The position numbers and the translations under genes are program-made. Of a DNA stretch of 64,000 bases, positions 6,987 to 16,421 are shown piece by piece (position 1 is the stretch's first letter; each line of letters starts with the position of its first letter). The notes under the pieces were generated by a model. It was not told the origin of the DNA, did no database searches, and saw nothing but the letters and a program-made list of their open reading frames with translations. This DNA comes from Parvularculaceae bacterium (GTDB lineage: Bacteria > Pseudomonadota > Alphaproteobacteria > Caulobacterales > Parvularculaceae): the NCBI GenBank assembly GCA_013389105.1, contig JACADZ010000076.1, positions 1 through 64,000 on the forward strand, read 5' to 3'.

Positions 6987-8474
6987 TCATTGCGCGTTTT
7001 GGGAGGCCGCGCCAGCAGCCGGCAAGGGGGCGGCTCCCGCCCCGCCGGCCCGCGGCCGCAGCGCCCGGAAGTAGCAGGTGAAGGACGTGCCGCCGGCGAG
7101 ACGGCTCTCGATCTGCAGACCGCCCTTATGGCGGTTAACGATGTGTTTGACGATGGCGAGGCCAAGCCCGGTGCCCCCTGTCTTGCGGCTGCGCTCAACG
7201 TTTACTCGGTAAAACCGTTCAGTCAGCCTCGGCAGGTCGGCGCGATCAACGCCGGGGCCGAAGTCGCGCACCTGCAGGTAGATGATCCCGTCAGCGTCGG
7301 CGGCCCGGCGGGCCGCGACCTGAGCGGCGGAGTCGCCGACGCGGTGCGCAATTTCTCCGTCCGCGGAGAGAGACGGCGCGACGCCGCGGCCGAGCCTTAT
7401 CTTCACAAGCGCGGGGTCTCCGCCGTACTTGACGGCGTTGTCGATCAGATTCTGGATCGCCTGGAAGATTTCGTCCCGCTCGCCGTGGATTTCGAAAGGG
7501 GCCGCGTCGTCTTCGCATTCGAAGTCGATGATCGCCTCGGTGCGCTCGAGGATGGGTCCGAGCCCGTCGATCACGTCTTTGGCGGTTTCGCGAATGTCGA
7601 TCGTCTTGGTGGGGGGCACATGCTCGTTGAGCTCGATGCGCGAAAGAGACATCAGGTCGGCGACGAGACGCTGCATGCGCTCGGCCTGACTTTGCATGAT
7701 GCCGAGAAACTTTTCCTGCGCCTCTTCATCCCTGCGCGCCGGGCCGCGCAGGGTCTCGATGAAGCCGATGAGCGATGCGAGGGGGGTCCTCAGCTCGTGG
7801 CTCGCGCTGGCGATGAAGTCGGCGCGCATTTGCTCGAGGCGCCGCTCGGTCGTCAGGTCGCGGATGAAGACAAGCGTCCGCGCGTCGGCCTCGCGATCCG
7901 CAGTGAGCGGCGCGATGAAGGCCCGGCACGACCGCTCGACCGCCCCGGCGGCTGTGAATTCAACAGTTTGCGGGCGTTTGGTCCTCTCGACGGTCTCGAC
8001 AGCCTCGAACACGGCCGGCGCGCGAAGCGCCGCCGCAAAATGCCTCCCCTCGAGTTCAGCCCCGCCCAGGAACTCCTCTGCAGCCGGATTGGCGATTTTC
8101 ACCATGCCGGCGTCGTCAAGAATGAAGAGCGGTTCCGGCAGCGCCTGAGCGACCCCGCGGGCGAGCAAGAGGCTTTCGATTTCGGACTCGCGCGCCGCGA
8201 GCTGCGTCTCAATCACGCGCTGGACCGGCGTCGCCCAGTCGCGCCCGGAAGAAAACCGGTAGCGCACGTAGAGCGCGGCCAAAAAGGCAAGAAATGCCGC
8301 GAGGGGCAGCGCCCACCCTGGGAGCCAGGACGCGGCGCCCGCCGCGTCCGGAAGCGCCAGGCGAACGGCGAGGATCGCAGCCACGCCGGCCGCGATGCCG
8401 ACGCTCCAGGCGAAGTCCCGCGCGCGCATGCGCGCGGCGGGCTTCCGGATCAGATCTGCGAGATCCTCATCCAT
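6987..8474 (-). CDS. phoR: Phosphate regulon sensor histidine kinase PhoR
   Basis: A 495-residue kinase. It has two membrane segments near residues 22–42 and 54–71 and no sizeable periplasmic sensor loop, then a PAS-like domain (~105–210). The phospho-acceptor H226 sits in SHELRTPLASLIGF. The ATPase domain has the N-box NLIDNAVKYGG and G-box GTGLGLAIVKHIV. The absence of a large periplasmic domain fits PhoR, which senses through Pst/PhoU. It is the first gene of phoR-phoU-phoB and starts 10 bases from the DUF885 gene's stop, on the same strand. Confidence 0.95.
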   Translation of the reverse strand: MDEDLADLIRKPAARMRARDFAWSVGIAAGVAAILAVRLALPDAAGAASWLPGWALPLAAFLAFLAALYVRYRFSSGRDWATPVQRVIETQLAARESEIESLLLARGVAQALPEPLFILDDAGMVKIANPAAEEFLGGAELEGRHFAAALRAPAVFEAVETVERTKRPQTVEFTAAGAVERSCRAFIAPLTADREADARTLVFIRDLTTERRLEQMRADFIASASHELRTPLASLIGFIETLRGPARRDEEAQEKFLGIMQSQAERMQRLVADLMSLSRIELNEHVPPTKTIDIRETAKDVIDGLGPILERTEAIIDFECEDDAAPFEIHGERDEIFQAIQNLIDNAVKYGGDPALVKIRLGRGVAPSLSADGEIAHRVGDSAAQVAARRAADADGIIYLQVRDFGPGVDRADLPRLTERFYRVNVERSRKTGGTGLGLAIVKHIVNRHKGGLQIESRLAGGTSFTCYFRALRPRAGGAGAAPLPAAGAASQNAQ

Positions 8475-8483
8475 GTCCTAAGG

Positions 8484-10232
8484 TCAGCTTCGCCGGGCCT
8501 TCTCGGCGGCGATCCAGGCGTCGATATTCCGCTCAAGGATCGACAGCGGCAAGGCGCCCTCGCCGAGAACGGCGTCGTGAAATCTCCGCAAGTCGAACTT
8601 CGGCCCGAGCGCCTTGCTGGCGCGCGCGCGCAGTTCCTTGAGTTTCAACTCGCCGATCTTGTAGGCGAGCGCCTGCCCCGGCCAGGCTATGTAACGATCG
8701 ACCTCGGCCTTGATATTGTGCTCGGAGAGGGCGGTGTTCTCCTTCATGAACTCGATCGCCTGTTCACGGGTCCAGCCCTTGGCGTGCATGCCGGTGTCGA
8801 CGACCAGCCGGCAGGCGCGCCACATTTCATAGGAGAGCCGGCCGAAATTCGAGTACGGATCTTCATAGAACCCGACATCGAGGCCGAGACTTTCGGCGTA
8901 AAGACCCCAGCCCTCGACGAACGCCGTGAAAAACCCGTGCTTGCGGAACTCGGGCAGATCGAGCTCTTGCGCCAGCGCGATCTGGAAGTGGTGGCCTGGG
9001 ACGGCTTCGTGGAGGGTCAGCGCCTCGATTTCGAACAGCGGCCGCGTGTCGAGCTTTGACGTATTGACCCGATAGACCCCTGCGCTGCCGCCGTCCGGGG
9101 CCGGCGACTCGTAATAGGCGGTGGTCGTTCCTTCGGCGATGTCGGCGGGCACCTCTTTTAGCGTATACGGCGCGCGCGGCAGACGCGTGAACAGCTTCGG
9201 CAGCTCGCCGTCGATCTTCTTGGCGACGGCCGAATTCTTCTCCATCAGCTCCTGCGGCGACTTTGCATAGAATTTCGGGTCGCTGCGCAGATAGGCCTGG
9301 AAAGCCTTGAAGTCCCCCTCGAACTTTACGGCCCTGATGACGGCGTCCATTTCCTTGCGAATACGCTTGACCTCCGCCAAACCGAGCGCGTGGATCTCCT
9401 CCGGAGACTTGTCGGTCGTCGTGAAGGTGCGGACCCGGTAGGCGTAATAGGCCGCGCCGTTCGGAAGGCTCGACGCGGAGATGTCCTTTCGGCAGGCGGG
9501 CTTGTATTCGGTCTCATAGAACCGGCCGAATGCGGCGACTGCCGGAACCGCTTTCTCCCGTATCGCCGCCGCGCCTGCGGCGGTTAGCTTCTTCCAGTCC
9601 GCCGGCGAGATCGACGCCGGTCGCTTGTCGAACGGCCGGTGGAGCGCGCTCTTGGCGGGGTCGTCGACGACATGGAAGGCGATGGATTTCTCAAAGCCCT
9701 CCATGGGGGCGCAAGGCTGGGTCCAGCCTTCTTTGACGCCGGCTTTCAGCCGTTCGATCGTCCCGTCGACATACTTGGGCGCGGCGTTGAGGCGTGCGAT
9801 ATAGCTTTCGTAGTCAGCCTTGGTGAAGAAAGGGAGATCATCGGGCAGGCCCGCCAGAAAGGTGTGCGGTCCCGCGCGATTGGTGATCGCGAGGTACCTG
9901 CCGCCGAAGGTTGCGCCTTCGATGTCGCGCGCGAGATCGAGGCGAAGCAGGTCCCGGTTGAGCCGGTCACGATCGGACAGGCCGCCGCTTTCCAGCGCGT
10001 CCAGCCGGGCGAGAAACTCCATTTTTTTGGCCAGGGCCGCGTCGTCGGCGGCAAGACTGCGATCGGGCAAGAGGTTGTCGTACTTTCTCACCCCCTGCCG
10101 GGTGGCCTCCACGGGATTCTGCTCGAGGTTCCACGCCCAATGGTCCGCAATGATCGCATCGAGGCTGTCCGCGGCCAGCGCGTTCGTCTGCAGCGTCACC
10201 GCCGCCAGCGCCAGCATCGCCGTCAATTTCAT
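8484..10232 (-). CDS. DUF885 family secreted protein (putative metallohydrolase)
   Basis: A 582-residue protein with an N-terminal signal peptide ending near ALAA-DSLD. The DUF885 core includes the motif [14 protein letters not shown], whose histidines and glutamate resemble a zinc-hydrolase site. The C-terminal half has the family pattern [19 protein letters not shown] (here [16 protein letters not shown]) and GQALAYKIG. Biochemical function of the family is poorly defined; peptidase activity is often suggested. I start at 10232, where GGGAGAAG lies just upstream and the signal peptide begins; the frame is open further upstream but the extra 70 residues look like arginine-rich noise. The ATGA overlap with rimO suggests co-translation. 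Confidence 0.9.
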   Translation of the reverse strand: MKLTAMLALAAVTLQTNALAADSLDAIIADHWAWNLEQNPVEATRQGVRKYDNLLPDRSLAADDAALAKKMEFLARLDALESGGLSDRDRLNRDLLRLDLARDIEGATFGGRYLAITNRAGPHTFLAGLPDDLPFFTKADYESYIARLNAAPKYVDGTIERLKAGVKEGWTQPCAPMEGFEKSIAFHVVDDPAKSALHRPFDKRPASISPADWKKLTAAGAAAIREKAVPAVAAFGRFYETEYKPACRKDISASSLPNGAAYYAYRVRTFTTTDKSPEEIHALGLAEVKRIRKEMDAVIRAVKFEGDFKAFQAYLRSDPKFYAKSPQELMEKNSAVAKKIDGELPKLFTRLPRAPYTLKEVPADIAEGTTTAYYESPAPDGGSAGVYRVNTSKLDTRPLFEIEALTLHEAVPGHHFQIALAQELDLPEFRKHGFFTAFVEGWGLYAESLGLDVGFYEDPYSNFGRLSYEMWRACRLVVDTGMHAKGWTREQAIEFMKENTALSEHNIKAEVDRYIAWPGQALAYKIGELKLKELRARASKALGPKFDLRRFHDAVLGEGALPLSILERNIDAWIAAEKARRS

Positions 10233-11572
10233 GTGCTTCTCCCGTTCTGTTCCCGTTCGCCCCAAACATCGTATTCGTCCGAATGGACGATTCGTGCGCG
10301 GACGATGTCGCCGGCTCGAAGATCGGTGTCGCCTTCCAGAATGACGGCGCCGTCGATCTCGGGAGCGTCCGCGTAGGACCGCCCAACCGCCCCGTCGTCG
10401 TCGACCTCGTCGATGAGCACATCGAGACTTCGCCCGATCCATCCCTTGAGGATGTCCGCCGAAATCTCCTGCTGCGCTTCCATCAGCCGGGCGAAACGCT
10501 CCTGCTTCACTTCCTCGGGCACCGCGCCCGGCAGGTCGTTGGCCGCGGCGCCTTGCACTGGCTCAAACTTGAAGCAGCCCACCCGATTCAGCCTGGCTTC
10601 GCGCAGCCAATCGAGAAGGAACTCGAAGTCATCCTCGGTCTCGCCTGGAAACCCGACGATGAATGTGGACCGCAGCACGATGTCGGGAGCGACGGCCCGC
10701 CAGCGGCGGATCTGCTCCAGCGTCTTTTCCTGGTGCGCCGGCCTGCGCATCGCTTTGAGGATACTCGGACTTGCGTGCTGGAAGGGGACGTCGAGGTAGG
10801 GAAGGATCTTTCCCTCCGCCATGAGCGGCGTCACCGCATCGACATGCGGGTATGGATAGACGTAGTGAAGCCGCACCCAGACGCCGAGTTCCCCGAGACC
10901 GCGGCATAGATCGACGAACCGCGTCTCGTAGGCGGCGCCGCGCCATGAATAAGGCGCATACTTGAGGTCCGCGCCGTAGGCTGAGGTGTCCTGCGAAATG
11001 ACGAGAAGCTCCTTAACGCCCGCAGCGACAAGCTTCTCGGCCTCCTTCAGCACCGCGTCGACGCGTCGGCTCGCAAGCCGTCCACGCATCGACGGAATAA
11101 TGCAGAAGCTGCAGGAGTTGTTGCAGCCTTCGGAAATCTTCAGATACGCGTAGTGCCGGGGCGTCAGCCTGACGCCCTGCGGGGGCACCAGGTCGAACAG
11201 CGGATCGTGCGGGGGCGGCGCTGCTTCGTGCACGGCGTCCATCACGGCCTCGTATTGATGCGGGCCGGTCACGGCGAGCACCTTCGGATGGGCTTGGCGG
11301 ATGAGGCTCTCCTCGGCGCCGAGACACCCGGTCACAATGACCCGGCCGTTCTCGGCGATAGCTTCGCCGATGGCCTCGAGCGATTCGGCGCGCGCCGAGT
11401 CGAGAAAACCGCAGGTGTTTACAAGAACGGCGTCGGCGCCGGCGTAGTCGGGCGAGATTTCGTAGCCCTCGGCTTTCAGCCGGGTGATGATTCGTTCCGA
11501 ATCGACAAGCGCTTTGGGGCACCCAAGGCTGACGATGCCGATCTTCGAGGGTTTCGGGGCCGCGCGTTTCAT
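10229..11572 (-). CDS. rimO: Ribosomal protein S12 methylthiotransferase RimO
   Basis: A 447-residue radical-SAM enzyme that adds a methylthio group to the conserved aspartate of ribosomal protein S12. The N-terminal MTTase domain has [16 protein letters not shown] with cluster ligand C18, then [10 protein letters not shown] and VTGCLG. The radical-SAM cluster motif is [13 protein letters not shown] domain forms the C-terminus. These motifs distinguish RimO from MiaB. The gene's end overlaps the start of the DUF885 gene by four bases. Confidence 0.97.
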   Translation of the reverse strand: MKRAAPKPSKIGIVSLGCPKALVDSERIITRLKAEGYEISPDYAGADAVLVNTCGFLDSARAESLEAIGEAIAENGRVIVTGCLGAEESLIRQAHPKVLAVTGPHQYEAVMDAVHEAAPPPHDPLFDLVPPQGVRLTPRHYAYLKISEGCNNSCSFCIIPSMRGRLASRRVDAVLKEAEKLVAAGVKELLVISQDTSAYGADLKYAPYSWRGAAYETRFVDLCRGLGELGVWVRLHYVYPYPHVDAVTPLMAEGKILPYLDVPFQHASPSILKAMRRPAHQEKTLEQIRRWRAVAPDIVLRSTFIVGFPGETEDDFEFLLDWLREARLNRVGCFKFEPVQGAAANDLPGAVPEEVKQERFARLMEAQQEISADILKGWIGRSLDVLIDEVDDDGAVGRSYADAPEIDGAVILEGDTDLRAGDIVRARIVHSDEYDVWGEREQNGRST

Positions 11573-11610
11573 GGCGCGGGCTTAGCGCGCAGGACGCGGT
11601 TCTGAAAGCC

Positions 11611-12045
11611 TCAGCGGGGCCGCAGCACGGCGAAAACGACGCCGCCGAGACCGCCGGCCAAGCACTGCAGCAGGAAGCCCATGGTTCCGCGTGCGCCGGC
11701 GATCGGCGTCGTCGTATAAAACTGCTGCGACATGAGATAGAGCGCAAGCGCCACCGCGGCGGCCCCGGCCAGGGGATAGGCGATGGGCGCGAGCGGCTTA
11801 AGGATGCGTTTGACCCCGAAAGCCACCGTGAAACCTACCGCGAGCCCGATCGAAATAACGGCGGGATAGGCCGGGATCAGTCCGACCATGTCGTCGAGCG
11901 TAGAGGTCACGCGAAGCGCCGGCGTGATCTCCGCCCCCAAGGCGGCGAGCCGAGCGAGCACCATTTGCGAGTGGAAGACCGCGCCGCAAAACGAGGCGAC
12001 GATGGCGGCCGCGCAGAAGGCAACCAATGTGCGCAGAACTTTCAT
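11611..12045 (-). CDS. Small integral membrane protein, unknown function
   Basis: A 144-residue protein with about four hydrophobic segments: residues ~5–25, ~58–78, ~85–105 and ~120–142. I recognise no domain. It begins with a strong N-terminal hydrophobic helix that could also be a signal anchor, and the second segment pair looks like helices joined by a tight turn. It lies just upstream of rimO on the same strand, 38 bases away, and diverges from the sugar dehydrogenase gene. Function cannot be assigned. Confidence 0.75.
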   Translation of the reverse strand: MKVLRTLVAFCAAAIVASFCGAVFHSQMVLARLAALGAEITPALRVTSTLDDMVGLIPAYPAVISIGLAVGFTVAFGVKRILKPLAPIAYPLAGAAAVALALYLMSQQFYTTTPIAGARGTMGFLLQCLAGGLGGVVFAVLRPR

Positions 12046-12105
12046 GAGGCTCCCCGTTTGCCCACAATCGGGTCGTCAGGATAGAAGACCAACATCGGGA
12101 TTGGA

Positions 12106-13299
12106 ATGGGTAGCGACATGTCAGACATGCGAGGATTTTTGCGGCGCCTTCCTTCGGCTCTGTGTTCACTCGCCGCATTTGGCGCGTCGGTCCTCGCCGC
12201 CGCCGGCGCGAGCGAGAACCCGCAGACCTTCCAGCAAGCGCCGGCGCCGGACGGCGCGACTTCAATCAAAGTCGAAACCCTGGCCGAAGGCCTTGCGAAT
12301 CCCTGGAGCATCGGCTTCCTGCCGGACGGAGCGATTCTGGTCACGGAACGGCCGGGGCGGCTGAGGGTCGTCAAGGACGGCGCCTTGGTCAAAGAACCTG
12401 TCGCCGGAGTACCAGCGCCCTATGTCGCCAATCAGGCCGGCCTTTTCGAGGTTCTTCCGCATCCGGATTTTGCGAACAACCATCTGATTTACCTATCCTA
12501 TGCGCACGGGACGAAGGAGTCGAATTCGACCCGCGTGGTCAGCGCCGAATTCGACGGCGCCTCGCTCAAGAACATCAAAACAGTTTTCGAGGCGCGGCCG
12601 ACGCGCGACAAGCCGGTGCACTACGGCGGCAGGCTTGCCTACATGCCCGACGGAACGATGCTGGTGAGCCTCGGCGACGGTTTCGACTATCGCGAGAAAG
12701 CTCAGACGCTCGACAACGGCTTCGGCAAGATTGTGCGCGTCAATCTCGACGGCACTTTCCCGGCGGATAATCCGTTTACGAAGAAGGCCGGCGCGCTTCC
12801 CGAGATCTGGTCATACGGCCACCGCAATGTCCAAGGCCTAGCGGTCGATTCTGCGAGCGGCATCGTCTATGAGACCGAGCACGGCCCGCGAGGAGGCGAC
12901 GAACTCAACGTGATTTCGGCGGGGAAGAATTACGGCTGGCCGCTCGCGTGCTACTGCATAGACTACTCCGGCGCCAAGGTGACTCCGTTCACCAGCTTCA
13001 AGGGAACCGAGCAACCGCAGAAATACTGGACGCCGTCGATTGGGCCCTCGGGCCTTGCGGTTTACCGCGGCGCGCTCTTCAAAGCCTGGCAGGGCGACCT
13101 GCTGGTCGGCGCCATGGCTATGAGGGCGCTCCACCGCATCGATATGGAGAACGGCAAGATCGTCGGCGAGGAACGCTACCTCGTCGGGGAGCGCATTCGC
13201 GATGTTAGGGTTGGTCCGGACGGCGCCGTTTACGTCACCACGGAGGATCGGAGCGGCAGTCCTGTGGGAAAACTGTTGCGCCTGACGCCCGCGAAATAG
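12106..13299 (+). CDS. PQQ-dependent soluble aldose sugar dehydrogenase family protein
   Basis: A 397-residue secreted six-bladed beta-propeller of the sGDH/YliI family. The N-terminus carries a signal peptide ending near LAAAGA. Family motifs are present: AEGLANPWSIGFLPDG, HYGGRLAYMPDGTMLVSLGDG, IWSYGHRNVQGLA and TEHGPRGGDELN. These proteins oxidise aldoses in the periplasm with PQQ and calcium. No pqq biosynthesis genes are in the window, so the cofactor is made elsewhere or imported. The ATG at 12106 is one of several closely spaced starts (12118, 12127) and the exact start is uncertain. Confidence 0.92.
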   Translation: MGSDMSDMRGFLRRLPSALCSLAAFGASVLAAAGASENPQTFQQAPAPDGATSIKVETLAEGLANPWSIGFLPDGAILVTERPGRLRVVKDGALVKEPVAGVPAPYVANQAGLFEVLPHPDFANNHLIYLSYAHGTKESNSTRVVSAEFDGASLKNIKTVFEARPTRDKPVHYGGRLAYMPDGTMLVSLGDGFDYREKAQTLDNGFGKIVRVNLDGTFPADNPFTKKAGALPEIWSYGHRNVQGLAVDSASGIVYETEHGPRGGDELNVISAGKNYGWPLACYCIDYSGAKVTPFTSFKGTEQPQKYWTPSIGPSGLAVYRGALFKAWQGDLLVGAMAMRALHRIDMENGKIVGEERYLVGERIRDVRVGPDGAVYVTTEDRSGSPVGKLLRLTPAK

Positions 13300-13308
13300 G
13301 CGCGAGGC

Positions 13309-13509
13309 CTACTTGCCGTCGTCATCATCCAGAGCGTCCTCGACCTTTTCGAGCGGGTCGAACTCGCCGTCGTTTTCCGTTGCTTCATCATGCGCGAGGA
13401 CGCCTGCCCCCGCGACCGCGAGGACGACGCAGCCTGAGAGCTGCACCGACGCTGCGGCCAGGAGAAGGAAACTACCTGCGGTCTTCAGCATTCGACCGGT
13501 ATTCAGCAT
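13309..13509 (-). CDS. Small lipoprotein, unknown function
   Basis: A 66-residue protein. A signal peptide with lipobox LSGC (C27) is followed by a short hydrophobic stretch and a very acidic tail ending EDALDDDDGK. GGGAG lies just upstream of the ATG at 13509; an internal ATG at 13491 is possible. It ends 9 bases from the convergent sugar dehydrogenase stop. No domain is recognised; small acidic lipoproteins of this kind are common in the family Caulobacteraceae and relatives. Function unknown. Confidence 0.65.
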   Translation of the reverse strand: MLNTGRMLKTAGSFLLLAAASVQLSGCVVLAVAGAGVLAHDEATENDGEFDPLEKVEDALDDDDGK

Positions 13510-13604
13510 TCGACGCTCCCGACTTACAATTCAAAGGATTCCCTTAGCCGAGTTCAGCTTTTCAATCGGCTAACGGCAAGCGCAAATTCCAATCGACCGC
13601 GGCG

Positions 13605-14507
13605 TCAGGCCTTGGCCTTTCTGCGCCGCAGCCCTCTCAGCCAGGCAAACACGATCCAGAGCACCACAAGGCCGAGGATGAAAAACGGCCACGTCGTGGA
13701 GACCAGCGTCACCACGCCGGCGAGCGCCGTCATGGAATTCCGGCCGAAATCGGAGAAGGCGTCGGCCAGCGGCTTGAACATGGACGTCGCCGTTTCGGGG
13801 TCGGACTGATATGAAACCTGGAGCGCCGACATGGCGACGCGCGCCTTCGCCGCCTCGAGTTGGGCCGTCATCGAGTCGATTTCCCCTTGGACCTCGGCGA
13901 GCGCGCGTTCGGCGGCGAGCACGTCGTTCAGGGAGCCTTCGCGCGTCTCGAGGAGCTGCCTAATCCGCTCTCGCAGCGCCCTTTTGGCGGCAAGACGGGC
14001 CTCGGTGTCGACGATGTACTGGGTCAAATCTTCCGTGCTCACCGTATTTGCGGTGAGCACGCCGCCTGCGTTCGACGCGTCCGAGGCGATTTCAGCGCGA
14101 AACGTCGCAAGCCATTTCGGCTCCGCGCGGAGGTTCAGATAGCCGGAGACGACTTCCTGATCTTCGCCGTAGGTTTGTACAGACGATCCCAGCACCTGGC
14201 AGACCGAAGCGCCCGCCTCGATGCACTTTTTCTCATGCGCGGCGACCATCGGCGCGATCGCCGCCTTGGGGGCCTCGATGCCCATCGAATAGGAGTAGGC
14301 GAGCATGACGCCGGCCTGCGCGGGCGCCTCGCCTCCGCCAGGCGGCGGCGCGGGGGCAGACTCCGCGACGGCCATATCGGCCTCGGCGTAGCCGCCGCGG
14401 CTGACCGACTTCGATGCGGCGGGCGCGGCCGCGTCCTGCGAACAGCCGCCGGCGCTCAGCGCCGCAACCAGTACGAGGCAAATCGCTCGCTTCCAGGCAG
14501 AATTCAT
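13605..14507 (-). CDS. DUF4349 domain lipoprotein
   Basis: A 300-residue lipoprotein: signal peptide with lipobox AGGC (C22), a low-complexity linker to ~residue 60, then the DUF4349 core. The core contains SVQTYGEDQEVVSGYLNLR, the pattern GGVLTANTVSTEDLT and a coiled-coil stretch (~residues 155–215, with ALRERIRQLLETREGSLNDVL). One membrane helix near residues 265–290 and a basic tail KAKA finish it. DUF4349 proteins are predicted envelope proteins without a defined reaction. The C-terminal helix together with lipidation suggests a protein anchored at two points. It follows the lytic transglycosylase gene on the same strand. Confidence 0.88.
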   Translation of the reverse strand: MNSAWKRAICLVLVAALSAGGCSQDAAAPAASKSVSRGGYAEADMAVAESAPAPPPGGGEAPAQAGVMLAYSYSMGIEAPKAAIAPMVAAHEKKCIEAGASVCQVLGSSVQTYGEDQEVVSGYLNLRAEPKWLATFRAEIASDASNAGGVLTANTVSTEDLTQYIVDTEARLAAKRALRERIRQLLETREGSLNDVLAAERALAEVQGEIDSMTAQLEAAKARVAMSALQVSYQSDPETATSMFKPLADAFSDFGRNSMTALAGVVTLVSTTWPFFILGLVVLWIVFAWLRGLRRRKAKA

Positions 14508-14586
14508 TGTAGATCCCCGCTATCGCCGCGCCGGGGAAGATAGGCCAGTCGCGAGCCTCGCGCCAGAACCGCCTCGGGCGAGGAAC

Positions 14587-16317
14587 TTACTCGCCGGCGA
14601 GCGAGTCGAGGGCTTCGTAGAGCGGCAGCTTGCCGGCCGCGACGAGATCGCGCTCGCGCGCGGGCTGGCCGAGACGGGCGCGATAGACCCACACATTGGT
14701 CAGCACTTTCTCAACGAAATCGCGGCTTTCCGGGTTCGGAATGCTCTCTATGAAGAGCAGCGGATCGTCGATGTCGAGTTCGCGCTTCCAGCGGCTGAGA
14801 TTTCCGGGGCCGCCGTTATAGGCGAGCGCCGTATCGAAAAGGTCGCCGCCGGACGTCGTCGAGATGAGGTGGTTCACATAGGTCTGGCCGAGTTCGAGAT
14901 TATAGGCCGGATCGTAAAGCCGATTCCGCCCCTTGCCGCGGATCAGACTCTTGTCTTTGGCCATGAAGCTCGCGGTCCGCGGCATAAGCTGCATGAGGCC
15001 GCGCGCCCCGACGCGGCTGGTCGCCTCGACCTTAAACTTCGATTCCTGGCGCATCAGCGCGTAGAGGACGGCGCGATCCGCTTTGAATCCGCCAGCGGGC
15101 TCATAGGCGGGAATGGGAAACAGGCCCGGCTCGAACGCCGGTCCCTCGTTCGCCAAGGCAATGTCGAGTTGTGCGGCAGGCAATTCAAGCGCGACGGCCA
15201 CGCCCAAGAGATCCGCCGCCTGCTGATCGTCGATGAGGCCATGGGCCCACCGCAGTTCGAGGTCAGCTTCGAGGTCCTCTCCGACTTCGGTAAGCGCGAC
15301 GGCGCGCTTCACTCCGGGAGCCTTGGCTGCGAGCGCCGCGAACGCAGAAGGGGTCACGGGCGGTGCGGACCAGTTGTAGGGATAATCTCGGCCGAGCTGC
15401 GACAAGGCGAGTTGCCCATAGAAGGTGAACGGGAACCCGGCTGCGATTTCAAGATTTGGCGTCACACGATCGGTTTGGCCGGCAGCGAGCGCCGCACGCG
15501 CCGCCCAGAAGCCAGCTGCTGAACGCAGAGCATCCTCCTGGAAAGCGACCTTGGCCTGACGCTCGAATTGATCGAGGGCCGCCGCGGGGTCCCCGTCGCG
15601 GAAAGAGACGAGGCCTGCGATCCAGTAGGCGAGGACGGCGACGTCGCCGTTTCGCGCCGCAACCTCGCGCGCAAGGTCGCCGGCAGTGTCGGTATAACCT
15701 TGAAAATAATAGCTCGCAGCCACCCAGGAGCGCATGCGATCGAACTGACGCTGCGTGATCTCGCGGCGCGAAAGCCGTCGCTCCAGTTCCTTCAGCGCTT
15801 CACCCGCCATTTCCTTCTTGCACAGCGTGCGGATGCGACCCTCGATTTGTCTCAGGAGCGGCGCACTCGTTCTCTCGTAGTCGGCCGCGAGCGCCGGATG
15901 AAACTCAAATGTTCTGTCGGCGGCGCGCCACTTGCGCCCGGCGGGCCGCACCGTCGCGGACGCTCCCTTGGGCCGCTTTCTGTTGGCGAGACTGTAAATC
16001 TTTTCGGCGCCCGGAAGGTCCGCGTAGTAGGCCATCCAGCGCTTCAGTTCATCGTAGGTGGCGCGGTAGCCTGGGCTCATGTAACGCTGCAGCAGGACGT
16101 GGCCCATGAGGAGGTCGTCCGACAAAGACGCAGCGCGTGCGTCGGCATCGGACCAGCGCCCGTCCTCCTGAAGGTCGAGTATTTCGCGATAGGTTTCCCG
16201 GTCCTTGGCCGAGAGCACGGAGAGACGCGCCTGCTCGTGCACGACCTTTTCGGCCCGCGCCGCCGTTGCAGGCACAAAGGCGGCGAGCGCCAGCAACGCA
16301 ATCGCCAGAGTCCGCAT
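14587..16317 (-). CDS. Soluble lytic murein transglycosylase (Slt family)
   Basis: A 576-residue secreted enzyme with signal peptide ending near ATAARA. A long superhelical region of helical repeats is followed by a C-terminal lysozyme-like domain. That domain shows the catalytic glutamate in MRQESKF, then SRVGARGLMQLMPRTA and LAYNGGPGNLSRW. It cleaves peptidoglycan glycan strands to 1,6-anhydro products. I start at the ATG of 16317, which has GGGAGCAG just upstream; a TTG at 16320 is in frame. It is preceded by 104 bases without a gene. Confidence 0.95.
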   Translation of the reverse strand: MRTLAIALLALAAFVPATAARAEKVVHEQARLSVLSAKDRETYREILDLQEDGRWSDADARAASLSDDLLMGHVLLQRYMSPGYRATYDELKRWMAYYADLPGAEKIYSLANRKRPKGASATVRPAGRKWRAADRTFEFHPALAADYERTSAPLLRQIEGRIRTLCKKEMAGEALKELERRLSRREITQRQFDRMRSWVAASYYFQGYTDTAGDLAREVAARNGDVAVLAYWIAGLVSFRDGDPAAALDQFERQAKVAFQEDALRSAAGFWAARAALAAGQTDRVTPNLEIAAGFPFTFYGQLALSQLGRDYPYNWSAPPVTPSAFAALAAKAPGVKRAVALTEVGEDLEADLELRWAHGLIDDQQAADLLGVAVALELPAAQLDIALANEGPAFEPGLFPIPAYEPAGGFKADRAVLYALMRQESKFKVEATSRVGARGLMQLMPRTASFMAKDKSLIRGKGRNRLYDPAYNLELGQTYVNHLISTTSGGDLFDTALAYNGGPGNLSRWKRELDIDDPLLFIESIPNPESRDFVEKVLTNVWVYRARLGQPARERDLVAAGKLPLYEALDSLAGE

Positions 16318-16421
16318 CAACTGCTCCCGACTTCCCGATGCTACTTATGCCGCCCGCGAACGGCGAGCGCCAGCGAAGGTTGCGGCGCTGACGGTTGACG
16401 GGGCCTCAACGGCAGGCGGCG

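Noticed and set aside
6951..9059. A 702-codon open frame on the plus strand opposite phoR and the DUF885 gene.
   Set aside because: It spans two clear minus-strand genes, has no recognised motif and no upstream ribosome site.
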